A stretch of DNA of 64,000 nt from Nakataea oryzae (GCA_003049435.1 PYSQ01000153.1:1-64000); one strand, 5' to 3'. Positions 10,818 through 23,484 are shown, counted from the stretch's first letter. Numbers and translations: made by a program. The notes: generated by a model from the sequence alone, not told the origin.

Positions 10818-12117
10818 ACGCTGTGCATCTAGTCTAAGTGGCGGCCGGTGACGGTTCAGACCCAGCAATCCACCAGCAACAACAAACTTCTAGACATCAC
10901 CGCAAATGCCTCGTGCCGACATGGCGCCCCCAGAAGGACGGCATGAGCCGTGGCTCTACACAGACTCATTACACCGACATTGAAAAAAAGGCGGTGGCTT
11001 TGCGCGACCCGGTCAGATGCAGGAAATAATCAGGGGGATGCGCGACACACCTAGTTTGATTGGTATTCCTGCTCCGGGCCCTGTCTTCATTTGTCGCGTT
11101 GCTTGCTATGGATACTGGGGCTAGCTGCTGGCTGGCGTCTGTCGCCCTGGCCAACGGAACAAAACAAAAACAAACCAAAAAAAAACCGCCGGATTTTGTA
11201 TTGTCTATTTTTCCCCTTCTTTTCCCCTTTCTTATTTGCAGCCAGATCACAATCTCCCAGCCTCCTAGATGGGCTGCTTCCTTGGAGTGATGTTTTCATG
11301 AGGATATTTACATAAATTTATTCGTCTTTTCCCCTTTGCTTATGTGTCACAAGGCTAGCATGTCACACCTGACATCTGCTTATGCCTTTGCACGATCGCC
11401 TCGATCGATCTCAGGAATCTCGCATTTTAAGCAGATGGGCGTCTGTCTCCCGGAGTATTTCTTTGCTGACGAAGACTCTCTCGTCCCCTTTGCTTTGTGA
11501 TTGAGTGCCTATTGTGGAATGTCCCGTTGCTCTGTTCAAACTGCACCTTATCCGAGCACAGCTCAAAAGGAAATGGATTTCGTGCTGGTTGCGACTGGTC
11601 TCGATAGCAGCGCAGGTGCGATATCCACCCTCTTACTTTGGCCGTTGACACAGGCGGGCACAATTGCGCGCGGTGGAAGATGTCCATGCTCTCTCTGCCT
11701 GCTCCTTGGTAGCGATTGGGGCCCCCCAAGTCCACGGCCAGCTTGGTCAAAGTTGGCAGCCCAGCTGTCCAGCCCGTGGCGCCCAAGCCCCCCGAATTAC
11801 GTATTGGGTCGCCGCTGACCCCTGCCCCGCTTGTGGAATCGGGTGCCACAGCTTGCCCAGCTCCCCAACCAACGTGGCCCAGCCAGGCTCCAACTTGGAC
11901 ACTGCACTGATCTGTAGGTACTTCTTCCTTCCACAATCTTCTCCCCGTTCTCCCTTCGCCGTCCCCTGCGCTCGATCGACCTGGTGCCGCGACGCAAAGG
12001 CCGCATCGTCCGACCACACCTGTCTGCCAGAGGCAGCTCCCTCCTTTCCCTTTCTCACCAACAAACCTAGCGCCTGGTCCTAACAACCTGAGCAACAGCC
12101 AGACCCCACCACCCACA
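10818..12117. other. Intergenic: CYSTM 3' flank and Abp1 promoter
   Basis: About 1.3 kb. A 243-codon minus frame (11427-12158) overlaps the Abp1 start and has no family signal. A pyrimidine-rich stretch (11930-12060) precedes the Abp1 ATG. Nothing else supported. Confidence 0.5.
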
Positions 12118-14736
12118 ATGGCGTCATTAAATCTGTCCATCAACGGGCCCTCGATCAAGAGCAGCTACAACGGCGTCGTCAATGGGCCCGCGCCGTCCTC
12201 AAGCTCCCCGACACATGCCCAATGGGCCCTATTTTCAGTGCAGGCGCCGCTGGTGAATGCCTTCCAGGACAGCAGCTCCAAGGAGAGCGTGCTCAAGGTC
12301 GAGAGCACGGGCGGTGAGTGCTCGAGTTGGCTCTAGAGAGCGTGCCGCCCAAGGCGAGCATTCCTTTGTGCGTCAGAGTACTAACAGTTGCCCCCCGTCT
12401 GGCCTTGCTACGCAGAGGGAGAGCTCGATGAGCTTATCGAGGACCTCAACGAGGGCCGCATCCAATTTGCCTTTGTCAAGGTCAAGGATCCCAACTCGGG
12501 CCTACCCAAGAACGTCCTCATCGCATGGTGCGGCGGAGGCGTCCCTGAGCGGACCAAGGGCTACTTTACCAGCCACATGACCGCCGTTTCCAAGGTCCTG
12601 TCTGGATACCATGTCCAGATAACTGCCCGCTCCGACGCCGACCTGGCCCCCGATTCAATCATCAAGAAGGTGGCCGACGCATCCGGCGCCAAGTACAACG
12701 CCGGCAGCTCCGCCCCGACCCCCTCTGCTGCCCCACCTGTCGCCGCCAAGAAGCCCGTCTTCACCCCCACGGCCTCCAGCGGCTCCGGCTCCTTCAACCC
12801 CCTCGTCGCTGCCCGCCAAAGGAGGGACGAGAACGTTGATGAGGACGGATGGGGCGCAGATGCGCCCCCAGTCAGCCGCTCCGAGATCCAGAAGGTTGAA
12901 TCTGCCTACAAGCCTACAAAGGTCAACATGGCCGAACTTGTCAAGCAGAAACAGGAACCGTCTCGCTTCAATGGCGCCGCCGCCGCCACGAGCCAGGAAG
13001 ACAATTCCGATGTGGTCAGGGGCGGCTACCAGCCTGTTGGAAAAGTCGATATTAATGCCATCCGGGCGGCGGCCAAGAACAAACAGGACGACCGACCAGC
13101 GACCGTCAAGGGTGCCTATGAGCCCGTTGGAAAGGTCGATATCGCAGCGATCCGCGCCAGGGCCCAGAAGCCAGCCGAGGAGGACGCGGACGAGGTGCCC
13201 AAGAGCCTCTCGGAGCGTAGCTCGGCCTTCACCGCTCCCCCTCAGTCCGAGAGATTAGTATCCCTGCCAAAACCCAAGGTTGCCAACAAGTTCGGGGGTG
13301 CCTCATCGTTCACAGGCACAAAGGCCCCTATGCCTGGCTCCCTCGGGCTGGCCTCCCCGGCCGCCCCGGCCCCGCCACCAGTCGGTGCTGCCAGCCGTAC
13401 ATTTGCCGACCAAGGCGGCAAGACACCAGCTCAGCTGTGGGCCGAGAAGAAGGCAAAGCAGGGCATTATCAGCCCCAACGCAACCGGTACCGCGCCCGCT
13501 GCCGCTTCGATTGTCACACAGAAGAGCGGTGGAGGCGAAGGGTGGAAGAGCGGATACCAAGGCAAGAGCTGGGGCACTGTGCAGACTACCAACTTTGGGC
13601 GCGGCCCCGCTGCCGTCGTTGAGCAAAGGACAGGCGAAGACAGCCAGCAGCAGCCCGAGTCTGAGCCCTCTCCTTCGGGGGGCGTCTCGTCAATCAAGAA
13701 CCGATTCAAGGAGGCGGCTTCCGCGTCAACCGCCGCCCCCAGCTTGCCGAAGGTACCTACTGGCGGTGAGCGAAGTCTCGATGCACCTGCGCCGCCGCCG
13801 CCCAACATGTCGACTCGTCCGTCTGTTCCCTCTGGTGCGTTCGCTCTCCCTGGTCTTCCATCCCGTCCGCCAGCGGCCGAACAGGAGGACCAAGAGCTGG
13901 AGGCGGAGGAGCAGCAACCCCCTCCCAGATCTCCATCCCCACCGCGTGTTGCAATCCCTGTTCCCCGCGGGCCCGAGACAGAGATTGAGCCGCCCGCTCC
14001 GGAACCAACGATTCCAGCCCGCGAGATCGAGCGCGCCATCCCCAAGGAGGAGGAGCTCGAAGACGACCATGTGGATCAGGCCAGAATGGCCGCCACCGTG
14101 GTAGCAGAGAACCAGTTTGGACGGGAACAGGTTGCAGCCGGGCAAACGGCTTCTGCAGGCGGAAAGCGCGCCATCATCCATTACGACTACGAGAAGGCCG
14201 AGGACAACGAGCTGGAGCTCAGGGAGGGTGAGTACGTCACCAACATTGAGATGGTGGACGATGACTGGTGGATGGGCACAAACGCGAGGGGCGAGAGCGG
14301 TCTCTTCCCAAGCAACTACGTCGAGATCGTCGAGGATCAAGGCGACGCCCATGGCGCTGCGGATGCACCACCCCCGGCCCCTGCGGCTGAGCCAACTAGG
14401 GCAGCCGCGCCACAGGCCGCTGCTCAGGCTCCCGCGCCTGCTGCCCCTGCAGCGGCGGCGGGGCCAACTGCCACCGCCCTATACGACTACGAGGCTGCGG
14501 AAGACAACGGTATGTTTTCTTTATATACTCGACACTCCCTCAAGATTCGGCGCGGGCGCGCCGCTGTCGTGAAATGATGTTCCCGCTGACGAGTTGTTTG
14601 CTTGCTATTAGAATTGGGTTTCCCCGAAGGAGCCAAGATCACAGACTTGGAGTTCCCCGACGACGATTGGTGGTTTGGTCACTTCAAGGGCAAGAGTGGC
14701 TTGTTCCCTGCCAACTATGTCGAGTTGGACAAGTGA
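12118..14736 (+). CDS. abp1: Actin-binding protein Abp1: ADF-homology domain plus two C-terminal SH3 domains
   Basis: Cortical actin-patch adaptor linking Arp2/3-nucleated F-actin to endocytic proteins. Exons 12118-12313, 12416-14509 and 14612-14736 encode 804 residues; the first intron has an ideal CTAAC branch point. Residues about 8-145 form the ADF-H domain (ELDELIEDLNEGRIQFAFVK, NVLIAWCGGGVPERTKGYF). SH3-1 lies at about 649-707 (KRAIIHYDYEKAEDNELEL, DDDWWMG, GLFPSNYVE). SH3-2 lies at about 750-804 (ATALYDYEAAEDNELGF, DDDWWFG, GLFPANYVE) and is split by the last intron. The middle is long, Pro/Ala-rich and probably disordered, with three copies of a YxP-KV(D/N)(I/M)xx(I/L) repeat at about 228, 268 and 298. 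Two SH3 domains, against one in yeast Abp1, is usual for filamentous ascomycetes as far as I know. Confidence 0.93.
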
Positions 14737-15245
14737 AGTAGAGGATGAGAGACGTTCAAAAACGAAAGGCGGGGGTTCAGCGTCACGAAACCAGCAAAAC
14801 GAGAAGAACGGCCTGGAAAATAACAGAATCATTTAAACGCTTTTTTTTTCGCACACAGAACTGATTAATACACTCTTGTGCGTTCATGAAGGCATCACAT
14901 TCTCCACTTTTCTGATGCTATTGTGGTGGCCGCTTCCCGAAATCTTCATTTTCTTCTGCAAGTTTCGGTGTACTACGGGGCCCGCATCTTCCCGGGTCTT
15001 GTATGAACATGTCACTCGTCAAGGGAAACATCTAGAAGTGTGACAGGAAGGGCAGAGGTTGGATTTATTCTCCCGAGTTTTTTTTTGTTTGTTTCTCCAA
15101 CCAGTTAACGCCGATTTCATAAGGATAACACGATAGAGAATAAGAAAAATAACGCCAGAGCATGTTTCAAGTACAGTTCGATATAAATGTGAAAATTATC
15201 ATAGCTTCGTTGGTCCAGCCAGTCTTCAGTCGTCAAGGCTTTTCT
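14737..15245. other. Convergent intergenic region between Abp1 and the secreted lysozyme-like gene
   Basis: About 500 bp holding the 3' ends of two convergent genes; AT-richer than flanking exons with T-runs at 14842-14850 and 15078-15087. No gene. Confidence 0.6.
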
Positions 15246-16115
15246 TTAGCTGGTATACTTGAGGCCAAAAGAGGTCATGGCGTTGGTCCAGTACTGCTCC
15301 CGCGCCTTCCACTCCCTCTGACTGGCGTCGTCGTTGCTCTTGGGAACTCCGACGCACTTGGTCACGTAGTCGAGCCAGCCCTGCTTGGTTCCGGCGCGGA
15401 TGCCCTGGCGGATATCGGCCGAGCACTCGGTGGCCAGGAACCACGCGCCGGTCTGGAAGTTGTAGTCGTTGGCCTGCAGGAGCTTGAGAATCTGCGACTT
15501 TTGGTCGTCGGTCGGAGTCTGGCTGCCTGCGGTGATCTTGTCGACCTGCGTGGCCAGCTCTGGGATGCTCTTGGCAAACTTGAGATTGAACTGTTCCAGA
15601 GGAGCGAGAGCATATCAGTACATGAGGACTTCAGCAGAGGATAGGAAAGGGGAGAAGGATTTCTGCATACCTGGCCGCTCTGCATGTTGGAGGTACCCTT
15701 GCCCTTGTCGCTCGACTCAACGGCGGGCTGCTTGTACTTCATCGATGCCGACTCCATCGCGGTAAGAGAGATGACGGCCGCGATCTCCCAGGCTGGATGT
15801 TTCAAGGCCTTAGTCAGTACACAGATAGCTTTAAAGATAACGAAAACATCAGACAAATGACTCACGGTCGTAGATCTCGTATTTCTGCATGGCCCTTACG
15901 AAAAAGCCCGCCGAATCGGCAGCAGTTGTGCACTGCGGGAACTTGGCCAGATCGCATGTCTTGGAATCGGGCATGGTGCCTTCGATAAGATCGGCAGCGT
16001 ACGGGCCCTTGTATCCCGCTGGCGGGGAATCATCCCGGGGCCAGACGGGTGCAGTCGGGGCGGCACATGCAAGGCTGGCCAAGAGGGAGGTCGTGAGGAC
16101 GGTGAATCCGAGCAT
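15246..16115 (-). CDS. Secreted protein of a conserved fungal family, possibly lysozyme-like
   Basis: Exons 16115-15866, 15792-15671 and 15590-15246 give 238 residues. Residues 1-19 are a clear signal peptide (MLGFTVLTTSLLASLACAA). The body carries TCDLAKFPQCTTAADSAGFF, then WEIAAVISLTAMES (85-98), GKGTSNMQSGQFNLKFAKSI and a C-terminal helical part with GAWFLATECSADIRQGI and KCVGVPK. The segment ending in Glu97-Ser98 followed by a glycine-rich turn and NMQ resembles the helix and ES...GLMQ layout of lytic-transglycosylase-like lysozyme folds; that comparison is inference. I recall similar secreted proteins in many Pezizomycotina but no proven activity. Introns are 73 and 80 nt. A TATA box lies about 155 bp upstream. 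Confidence 0.75.
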
Positions 16116-18011
16116 TATGTGATGATGTCGAGGTTTGGCAAGGGAGTATTTCAGGGGAGGGCAGGCGGGGGTGTATTATACGGCCGAGATGGATGACTTT
16201 TAGGGAAGTATGTCGTCTTGGAATAGGAGCGAGATAGGAAAGGCGTGTGGCGAAGAAGAGAGGGGATAGATATATATAGCGAACGGATTGTTTGGTTTCT
16301 TTGTGTCCGAGTCTTTCCTGGATGTTGGTCACTTGTGTCTGACTGCCTGGGTCGGTAGGTGGGTAGGCAGCCAACGGACGTGGGGTGAATGGTAAACGAC
16401 TGGTTGGGTATTGCCGCTCGGCAAAGCGAGAGTGATGTGGCCCAGGCAGGAACAGGACAAAGGGGGACAACGAATAACAAGATGATGCTCCCAGGCTGTT
16501 GGGCGGGAGTCAGGCCAGGTTCTTGTAGTACCTGACCACAGCTGTCGGCGCCAAATCCGAACATGCGCAGACGGCATTAAAGGATGGGCCCGACGGCTCT
16601 GCCCCTGAGAATACGCACATCATTGGTGATCACTGCCATGTACAGCCCACGGGCGCGCGTGGCTAGCTCGGCAGTCCGGCCAAAGCATGTCCGTCCGCCT
16701 GATGCTGCTGCTGCTCAAGGTGGCACGGCTCGCCGGCAAGCGCAGGCACGCAGGGCCAGACCCGATGTTGCTGCCCCTCTGCGGGATCGAGCCACGCCAC
16801 CTCCTGGCCCGGTGGTTGGCTGACGTTTGCTTGCGGGCTGTGTGGTTGTGGCTCCTCTGCGAGCGAGGTTGGACTGGCGGGTACGGGAGACAGGGAGCAG
16901 GGCCCGCCTGGGTTTCGGGGGGCCGCCCGGCGTCTGTTTTTTCTGCTAGGGGGAGGGGTTGAGGCTCAGCTTCACCAGAGCCAATCGATGCGTGAGCCGC
17001 GAGTCTGTCCGCCGCAGCGTGCCCTCTCCCTGCATTCAGCCCTCAGCCACGAAACAACTGGACCCCCCTATTCTTTCCAGCGAGCCGAACTGGGGAAGCT
17101 TATTTCTCTTGGCGCGCAAACGTTGGCGCCCTGTTTGACCTGCTGCGCCAGTTCGCGGGCTGATAGGCCGCAAGCGTCGGAGGCCTTCCCAGGCCTAATT
17201 TGGCCCCCCCTGCCGCAGTGGCCCTGCATGATCCTTGGTGCATGTTTCTTTGTTTGCCGCCATTCCTTCGCCCCCGCCGCCCTCTCTGGCCTTCGTTTGT
17301 GTCGGCCCAGCGAGGTAGCAAGTGTACCTATCTAATTGACCCCCACGTGCAGGCGAGTGAGTGAGAACAGAGTACTCATTTATCGGCCAACAGCCGTGAC
17401 GTTGGAGGGAGGATGGAGATGCCCAGCTACGTGCAGCGCAGACCAGTGTTGGTCGGGTACCTAGCTAGCCCTTCTTCAAATGGCGTTTTGACTGTCTCTT
17501 TTTTTTTCTTGCCCAAAAAGAAGCTTAGATTGATTTTCAATGCGCGAGTATCCAGATGCTAGGGGATGGTCTTACATAATCGACACGGGAATTCTCCACC
17601 CGACGTGGCGCGCGCCTGGCATCTCCATAGCCTAGGGCAGGCTGAACAAAGGAACAAAAAAAAGTTGTTCGCAGTGGTGAACCCGACATTCCAGCCGGCC
17701 GCCCTTTTTGTGTTTCCTATCCTTCACAACCTTTCTCCCTCCACAGCACAGTATCCACTTCGATTTCCGTCAATCGATGAAATATCGTCGAACGTGTCGT
17801 TGCGTGCCTCCCGTTCGACTCCCACAACACTGCCCGTTCCTGTTTTGTTTCGCGTCATTCTGGCACTAGTTCTGGCTGCCAGCGGCGAGCGACAAGTGTT
17901 GCCGCAGCCTCTGCCTGGCATCTGATCCCAGCCTGCTCTCCATGTTTCCTGCCCTAGCTTTCCTACCGTTCGCCACTAGGTAGACAGACAGCCTCTGAGC
18001 CGGCTGGCTTG
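16116..18011. other. Divergent promoter region, about 1.9 kb
   Basis: Lies between the secreted-protein gene (minus) and the F-box gene (plus). Holds a TATA box for the former and a pyrimidine-rich leader (17720-17990) for the latter. Frames such as 16988-17335 show no domain. Confidence 0.55.
16271..16278 (-). promoter_or_regulatory. TATA box of the secreted-protein gene
   Basis: TATATATA about 155 bp upstream of the minus-strand ATG at 16115, followed in the transcription direction by a pyrimidine-rich leader. Position and composition fit a TATA-type fungal promoter, common for regulated secreted proteins. Confidence 0.5.
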
Positions 18012-21000
18012 ATGAACTCCTCGACGGAGCAGTCCATGGACTTTTCCATGGACTCCATGGACACTGGAGAGCCCCCTTTCAGTCAGAAAGGATCGCAGTC
18101 TGCCACCACAGCCCCGGCTGGTATGGCGGCTTCGGACATGCATACGTCGGATGCGAGCGACTCCGACGACGAGCGCGCCATGGATGATCTGACAGAGGAC
18201 TCGGACCAGGATGGAAACCGCAACCACAGCCACCGCCAGTCCCTTCGACCAACTCGACCCGACGACCCGACGACAGCACCCGAGCCACAGGCATCCCGTC
18301 ACGATGCACAGGACGCGATATCGAGAAAACGCAAGGCGCAGGCCGGCCAGCACCATGACGCGACATCCCCCGCGGGAACACAGGAAGGAGCCGCTGGAGC
18401 TGGGTTGCAGCAGGCCAAAAAGGTGAAGCTGAATGGCGACACGGGGGCCGTCGTCTCTGCCGATGGGCATCATGTTGCACGCGACAGATCCCTTTTACCT
18501 GCCGAGATCTGGCACTACATCTTCGCTTTCTGCCCTCCCAAATCTCTTGGGAATCTTATGAGTGTCAACAAGTTGTTCCACTCATACCTTGACCCGTCTC
18601 CTGGCCCGCTTCTTGCCCCCGAGCGGCGGCCTGCCTGCTCGGGCGCCGCTGCCCTCTTGAAGCCGAATTCCATCTGGCAGGCTTCAAGACGTCTCTACTG
18701 GCCCTGCATGCCGACCCCGCTCCAGTCCAAGACTGAGCTCGACATGTGGAAGCTGGCCTGTTCCGTGTCTTGCCAAAATTGTGGCAAGCCGGGAAATCCA
18801 GGCGATGTGGCTCCCGGCGACGCCTGCGCCAACGGCCCTGGAATGGATGGAGTCGCCATCGTCTGGCCTTTTGCCGCTTGTCTTTGTGGACCATGTCTGC
18901 TTAGCAAGTCCGTCAAGGTTTGTGTCGACCCGCTTCTTCTTGAGTGCACGTAGCCGTTATCTGACCATTCCAACAGGAGATCGATCTTCTGCTGTCGTCA
19001 TCGACGCCGTCGATACTGATGCCTGCAATCCCCTTTGTGCTCCTCACAGACAAACTTCACGTGCTGTCCTCCAACCTCGTGGAGCGCGGCCAACTGCCTA
19101 GGGACGTCCAACTTACAAAGATGTTTTGGAAACCTGCTGTTGAGAGCGTGAGGCAGGAGTTTCTTAATGTCAAGGGGATGGGAGTAGCCACCACGGAGGA
19201 ATGGCTCAAGGGGCTCGAAGTCCGTGGGGCCGAGCATCAGCAAGACTCTGCCAGATGGGAAAAGTACGCTGGCTCTGGCCGCATTTCCAGGATGCGTAGC
19301 CTGCTCTACCCTGGATACGATCCAAAGATGCTCGAGCCGACTCTCCCGACTTCGGCAAAGGCAACTTCTGGCCCGGCCACCCGTGATGGCGCCGACGGCG
19401 CGACACTGCCCATCGCACCTTCGAACAGTAGGTACCGGTTTCTACATGTGTTAGACCGCAAAAGCTCGTCAGCTGACCTGAGTGCTGCAGATGGCACGGC
19501 TGCAACAGGAATACCCTCATTGCCACCGCGCACGACTGCGGCAGGGCGGCATGAGCGGACTCGAGAGGAGGTTGCAGAGCTGAAGGCGAAGCGGAAGGCC
19601 GAAATTGAACGAAAGGCCATGCTGCTGGACCCTCCCATGCTGCCCAGCCTTCTTGTCCATATGCCTTCGTTCCAGGCCGCGACGCAAATAATAACGCCTC
19701 TGGATGACAACGCCTGGGAGCTTTTGAAGCCGCGACTTCTCGCCCAACGACAGGACGCAGAGAAGCGTGAGAGAGACGCTGCTCTGCAAGCCAGCCTCCA
19801 AGAACAGACTGCGGAACAGAACACGGCCTCGGATTCCAGCACGGAAAAGGAGCCGACGGATCATGACTGGGACGAGATTCAAGGCCCTCTCCGCGGCCGC
19901 ATTTCTCGCCACGCAGATGATGTGATTCGTAAGAACTGGGACGACGGCGACAAGGTCACCAAAGACACATGTGCCGACTTTGCTGCAGACGTGCTCCTCT
20001 ATGTCCGAAAGCACTTCTACTCGGACGTGGCCAAGGACGCTGAGGCGGCGCTGGCGAGCGGCAGAGAACCGATCGTGGACCCGCCCAAGGGCCCTTTCAC
20101 CCAAAAACTGACGCTGGAAAACATGAAGTGGATCTTCGACGTCAAGATCAAACCTCACACAGAGTCGCTTCGGAAGGAGTTGTTTCTTTGCAACGGATGT
20201 CAGGGTAACTTCAAATACTACGGCTTTGAGGGTGTTGTGCAGCACTACGCCGCAAAACATACTAGCGCGCTTAGTGCCGGAAATATCGTCGTTCACTGGC
20301 GCGCTGAGTGGCCCGAGGTCCCGCCCTTCAGCCCCGACCCTCGGGCCGTCAAGCAAGCTTACCACCAGGCGCGACAGGCCGCCTACCGCCAGGAAAACAA
20401 CCCCTCGCAGTACCCATACGGCTCGTACCCAGGCGGCCCGCCGCAGCCATACCTCCCGCAGCCGCCGGCCCCGTATCAGGCTCCTCCCACAGCTGCTCCC
20501 TACGCCGCGCCTCAGCCCTACGCCGAGCAATATCCCACTGCTCCGTCGACCACATACCCACAGCCCGGCAGTTACCCTCCATCCCAGCCAGGCTACGGAC
20601 ACCCTCCCTACCATGCTCCCCCAGCCTCATACCCGCCGTATCCAGCAGCCCCTACGCCCAACGCCCCTTATCCACCTCCGGGCTATGTGGCTCCCGTTCC
20701 TGGTCCTCCCCCTCCCGCATCTCAACCAGGGCCTCCGCCACCCCCCTCGGGTGCGTACAACTACAGCTATGGGTCTTACCAAAACAACGGCAACTACGGT
20801 TATCCTGGGGCGCAGGCGCCCCCATTTCCCGACCGGTATCGTGTACAGTTCGACGAAATGGCGAGGCTTGCGCGGGAACTGTGGAGCTCAACGGCAAACC
20901 TGAAGGATCTGCCGGGGAGCGCGCGACTGCAGGTCATCATCTATCATATGGCCAAACGCTTTTACGGCAAATTCGCCGAGCCGCCTCCATTAACCATGTT

Positions 21001-22789
21001 CATCGACGGCTTGTCGAACAATAAGGACATGCGGCCTGTGCGCAACGTCAACGGCCTGATGTGCAAGGCATGCCACTCTGGGCTGGCCAACCCACCAGCC
21101 GCGGAACAAAATCGCAAGTCCTTTTCCATGCCTCAGCTAGCAAATCACTTCCAGAGCAGACATGTTGAGCCGGCGGTGAACATGGGGCAGTATGCACCAG
21201 TTCCTGACTGGGCCTCGGACATGATTCTTGTTCCTGATCTCTCGAGCTTGCCGAGCTTCCGGAGGCCCATCGCTGGGGGAAGTGATAGTCAAAAGCATCA
21301 GCTTCTCAGCGAAGCACTTCCCCATTTCTTCCAGGCCGGGGCGCAGCAAGGCGCGCCCTACCAAGCACCAGCCGAGACACAGTGGCCATCTAAACCCGAC
21401 TATCCTCCTCACCAACACCCACCTCCATCGACCGAAAACCACGAAAGGTTTTATGGGCCAGGTGGGCCGGGCAGCGGGACGCCAGAAGGTGTCTTGCCGC
21501 ACGCGGCCAATGGCCATGGAAATGGGGCCCACAAGGCTCAGAACGGAGGACATCAGCAGCAGCATGGCCAGCAAGACCAGAATGGCAAAAACAAGAAAAA
21601 GAAGCAAGGTGCCAAAGGACAAAGCGGGAGCATTCCCCGGAAAGGCGCTGATGACAGGGGCCCCCGTCCACAGGCCAACGAATCCAAGGACGCAGAGGAG
21701 CAGGAGAGACGACAGGAGGAGGAGATTCGTGCCATGTGGGCCGCCGATCGCGCACAGGCTGCCCGCATGCCCTCAGTACCACCCGTGTCCAAACTCAGCA
21801 ACGGCCCGGCTGGCATGGCCCGAGGCGCAGGTCGACACAACGAGCAGATGGCGGCGGCTCCCCAAACCAGAACCGGCCCTCCGGCAAGGCTGATCAAAGA
21901 AGAGAGCCTTCCGCCGGTGTCCCGAATCCAGGCACCCTTGAAAGCAGCTTACCAGCCGCCCGTCTACCATCCATCAGACCATCAGCCTCCAAACGCGTCT
22001 GATCGTGAGGGATCTGACCCGCTAGCGGCCCTGGAGATGTACCTCGACCAAGAACGCAACCGGGCCTCGGTGGACACGCGTCACCAGCCCACCCCCAGAG
22101 CAGCATACCGGGACGATCGTCACAGCGCCGTGCCTCGAGACCCGCATGCGGGCCAGGTCTCGGATCAGGAACATTATCGCCATCGGTACAGCACTGCCGG
22201 GCCCGAAGGAAGCCGTCGTAGATCGCTCTCGCCCATCTATGTCAGATACGTGGACCAAGGCTATGCCGCAGACAAGTATCGTGAGCGAAGCCCGCCAGCT
22301 CATGGCGAACCACTTTACCGCGCGCGACATGCGCCCCCGCTAGAAGAAGTTGTTTACGAGCGAGCGCCTGCTCGCGAGTACTACGAGATCCTCAACGAAG
22401 AACGAAGGCCCCCGCGGCAGGTCGAGTACGACGCGTACGAGCTTGTCAGAGCTCGGGACGCCCAGGGCGAATATTACATCAGACGTCCAGTGAGGCGGCA
22501 GCCCGAGACTGAGGGATACTACAGCTCTCCACACCAAGCTGGACTTCACTCAGCCAGCGGGCCTGTCCGCCGCGAAATGACGTACGTCGCGTACGACCAT
22601 GGTGTTCGCTATCCGTCTCGGCAGCCGGGTTCGTTGTATGACGACAGAGAGCCTGTGGCTACCAGAGCCGCCGAGCCAGGGCCTTTGTCGCGGGCGGACC
22701 CAGCCTACTACGAAGAGTATGACCCTCACTACCCAGCAGCGGCACCACCGCCTCCAGGGCCGATTGCACGGCCTGAAAGGTACCGCTAA
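18012..22789 (+). CDS. Large F-box protein with two zinc-finger-like motifs and a proline/tyrosine-rich centre
   Basis: Exons 18012-18917, 18977-19427 and 19491-22789 give 1551 residues. The N-terminus is acidic and Ser/Asp-rich with a basic KRKAQ patch. A degenerate F-box follows at about 158-200 (RDRSLLPAEIWHYIFAFCPP, LMSVNKLFHSYLD), suggesting an SCF substrate receptor that binds Skp1. A cysteine cluster CQNCGKPGNPG follows. The second half has CNGCQGNFKYYGFEGVVQHY with a later KH (about 685-715) and CKACHSGL...NHFQSRH (about 978-1010), both resembling C2H2-type fingers. Between them lies a long Pro/Tyr/Gln/Ala-rich stretch (about 735-890). The C-terminus is Arg/Tyr-rich. The second intron is 63 nt, a multiple of three with no stop, so its retention would add 21 residues without frameshift. 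The start ATG at 18012 is preceded by TTG. Confidence 0.85.
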
Positions 22790-23484
22790 GAAGGCGGAGG
22801 TGCTCAGACAAATGCTCTTTGATGCGCTTTTCTGTGTGCTGGCTTGATGCTTTCATATTTCCGAGACGGCCCCATTAACAACGGGTTTCTCGCTGGTATG
22901 TCCCCGGAAAGAGGACGTGGACGGTATTGCAGACGAACATTGTGGATTGCAGTACTACTTTGTCGCTTGCACACCAGGCGTAGAGGAAGGGAACCTGCGG
23001 GACGGACTGTACTGGCACTATTATAATAGCATAGTACCGATGGTAACGGGTATTTAATCTAATGTTTGACCGTGGTTGAAACGCAAAGCTGCTTTTTGTC
23101 GGCTCACTCCTGGTCGGCCATAATCACAGAGGCGACTTGATATTCAAGCACACGTGAAGAAGCATCAAGGCAAGACAGGTCAGATTACAGGCTCCGAAAC
23201 AGGAGAGTTGCACCTAATTAACACACAGCGCGCCTCCGCCTTGAAAGAAAAAAAATGGCGGAAAAGCACAACAGATTCCTGCATGGTGCCGTCGAGCGAC
23301 GCTCGTTCCCCTTTCAAGGCGCCTTGCGCCAGTCGAGAAGGGCGAGCGGTAGGCGGGATCGAGGGTAATATTTCTCGTCGTAGTTTTCATGTGGTCTCGT
23401 TCCCTCCCTGTCGCATCCGCTCATTGTTGCCTCGTTCCCCGTCTATAGCCTCCCGATATCTTCCTCCCCCGCTCACATGGCCAT
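22790..23484. other. Convergent intergenic region between the F-box gene and Dnm1
   Basis: About 700 bp with the 3' flanks of two convergent genes. No gene or repeat recognised. Confidence 0.6.

Noticed and set aside
11427..12158. 243-codon minus frame upstream of Abp1
   Set aside because: Overlaps the Abp1 start codon region and has no family signal; most likely a shadow of the GC-rich promoter.
19517..20614. 365-codon minus frame inside the F-box gene
   Set aside because: Complete antisense overlap with a conserved coding exon; Val/Arg/Leu-rich shadow composition.
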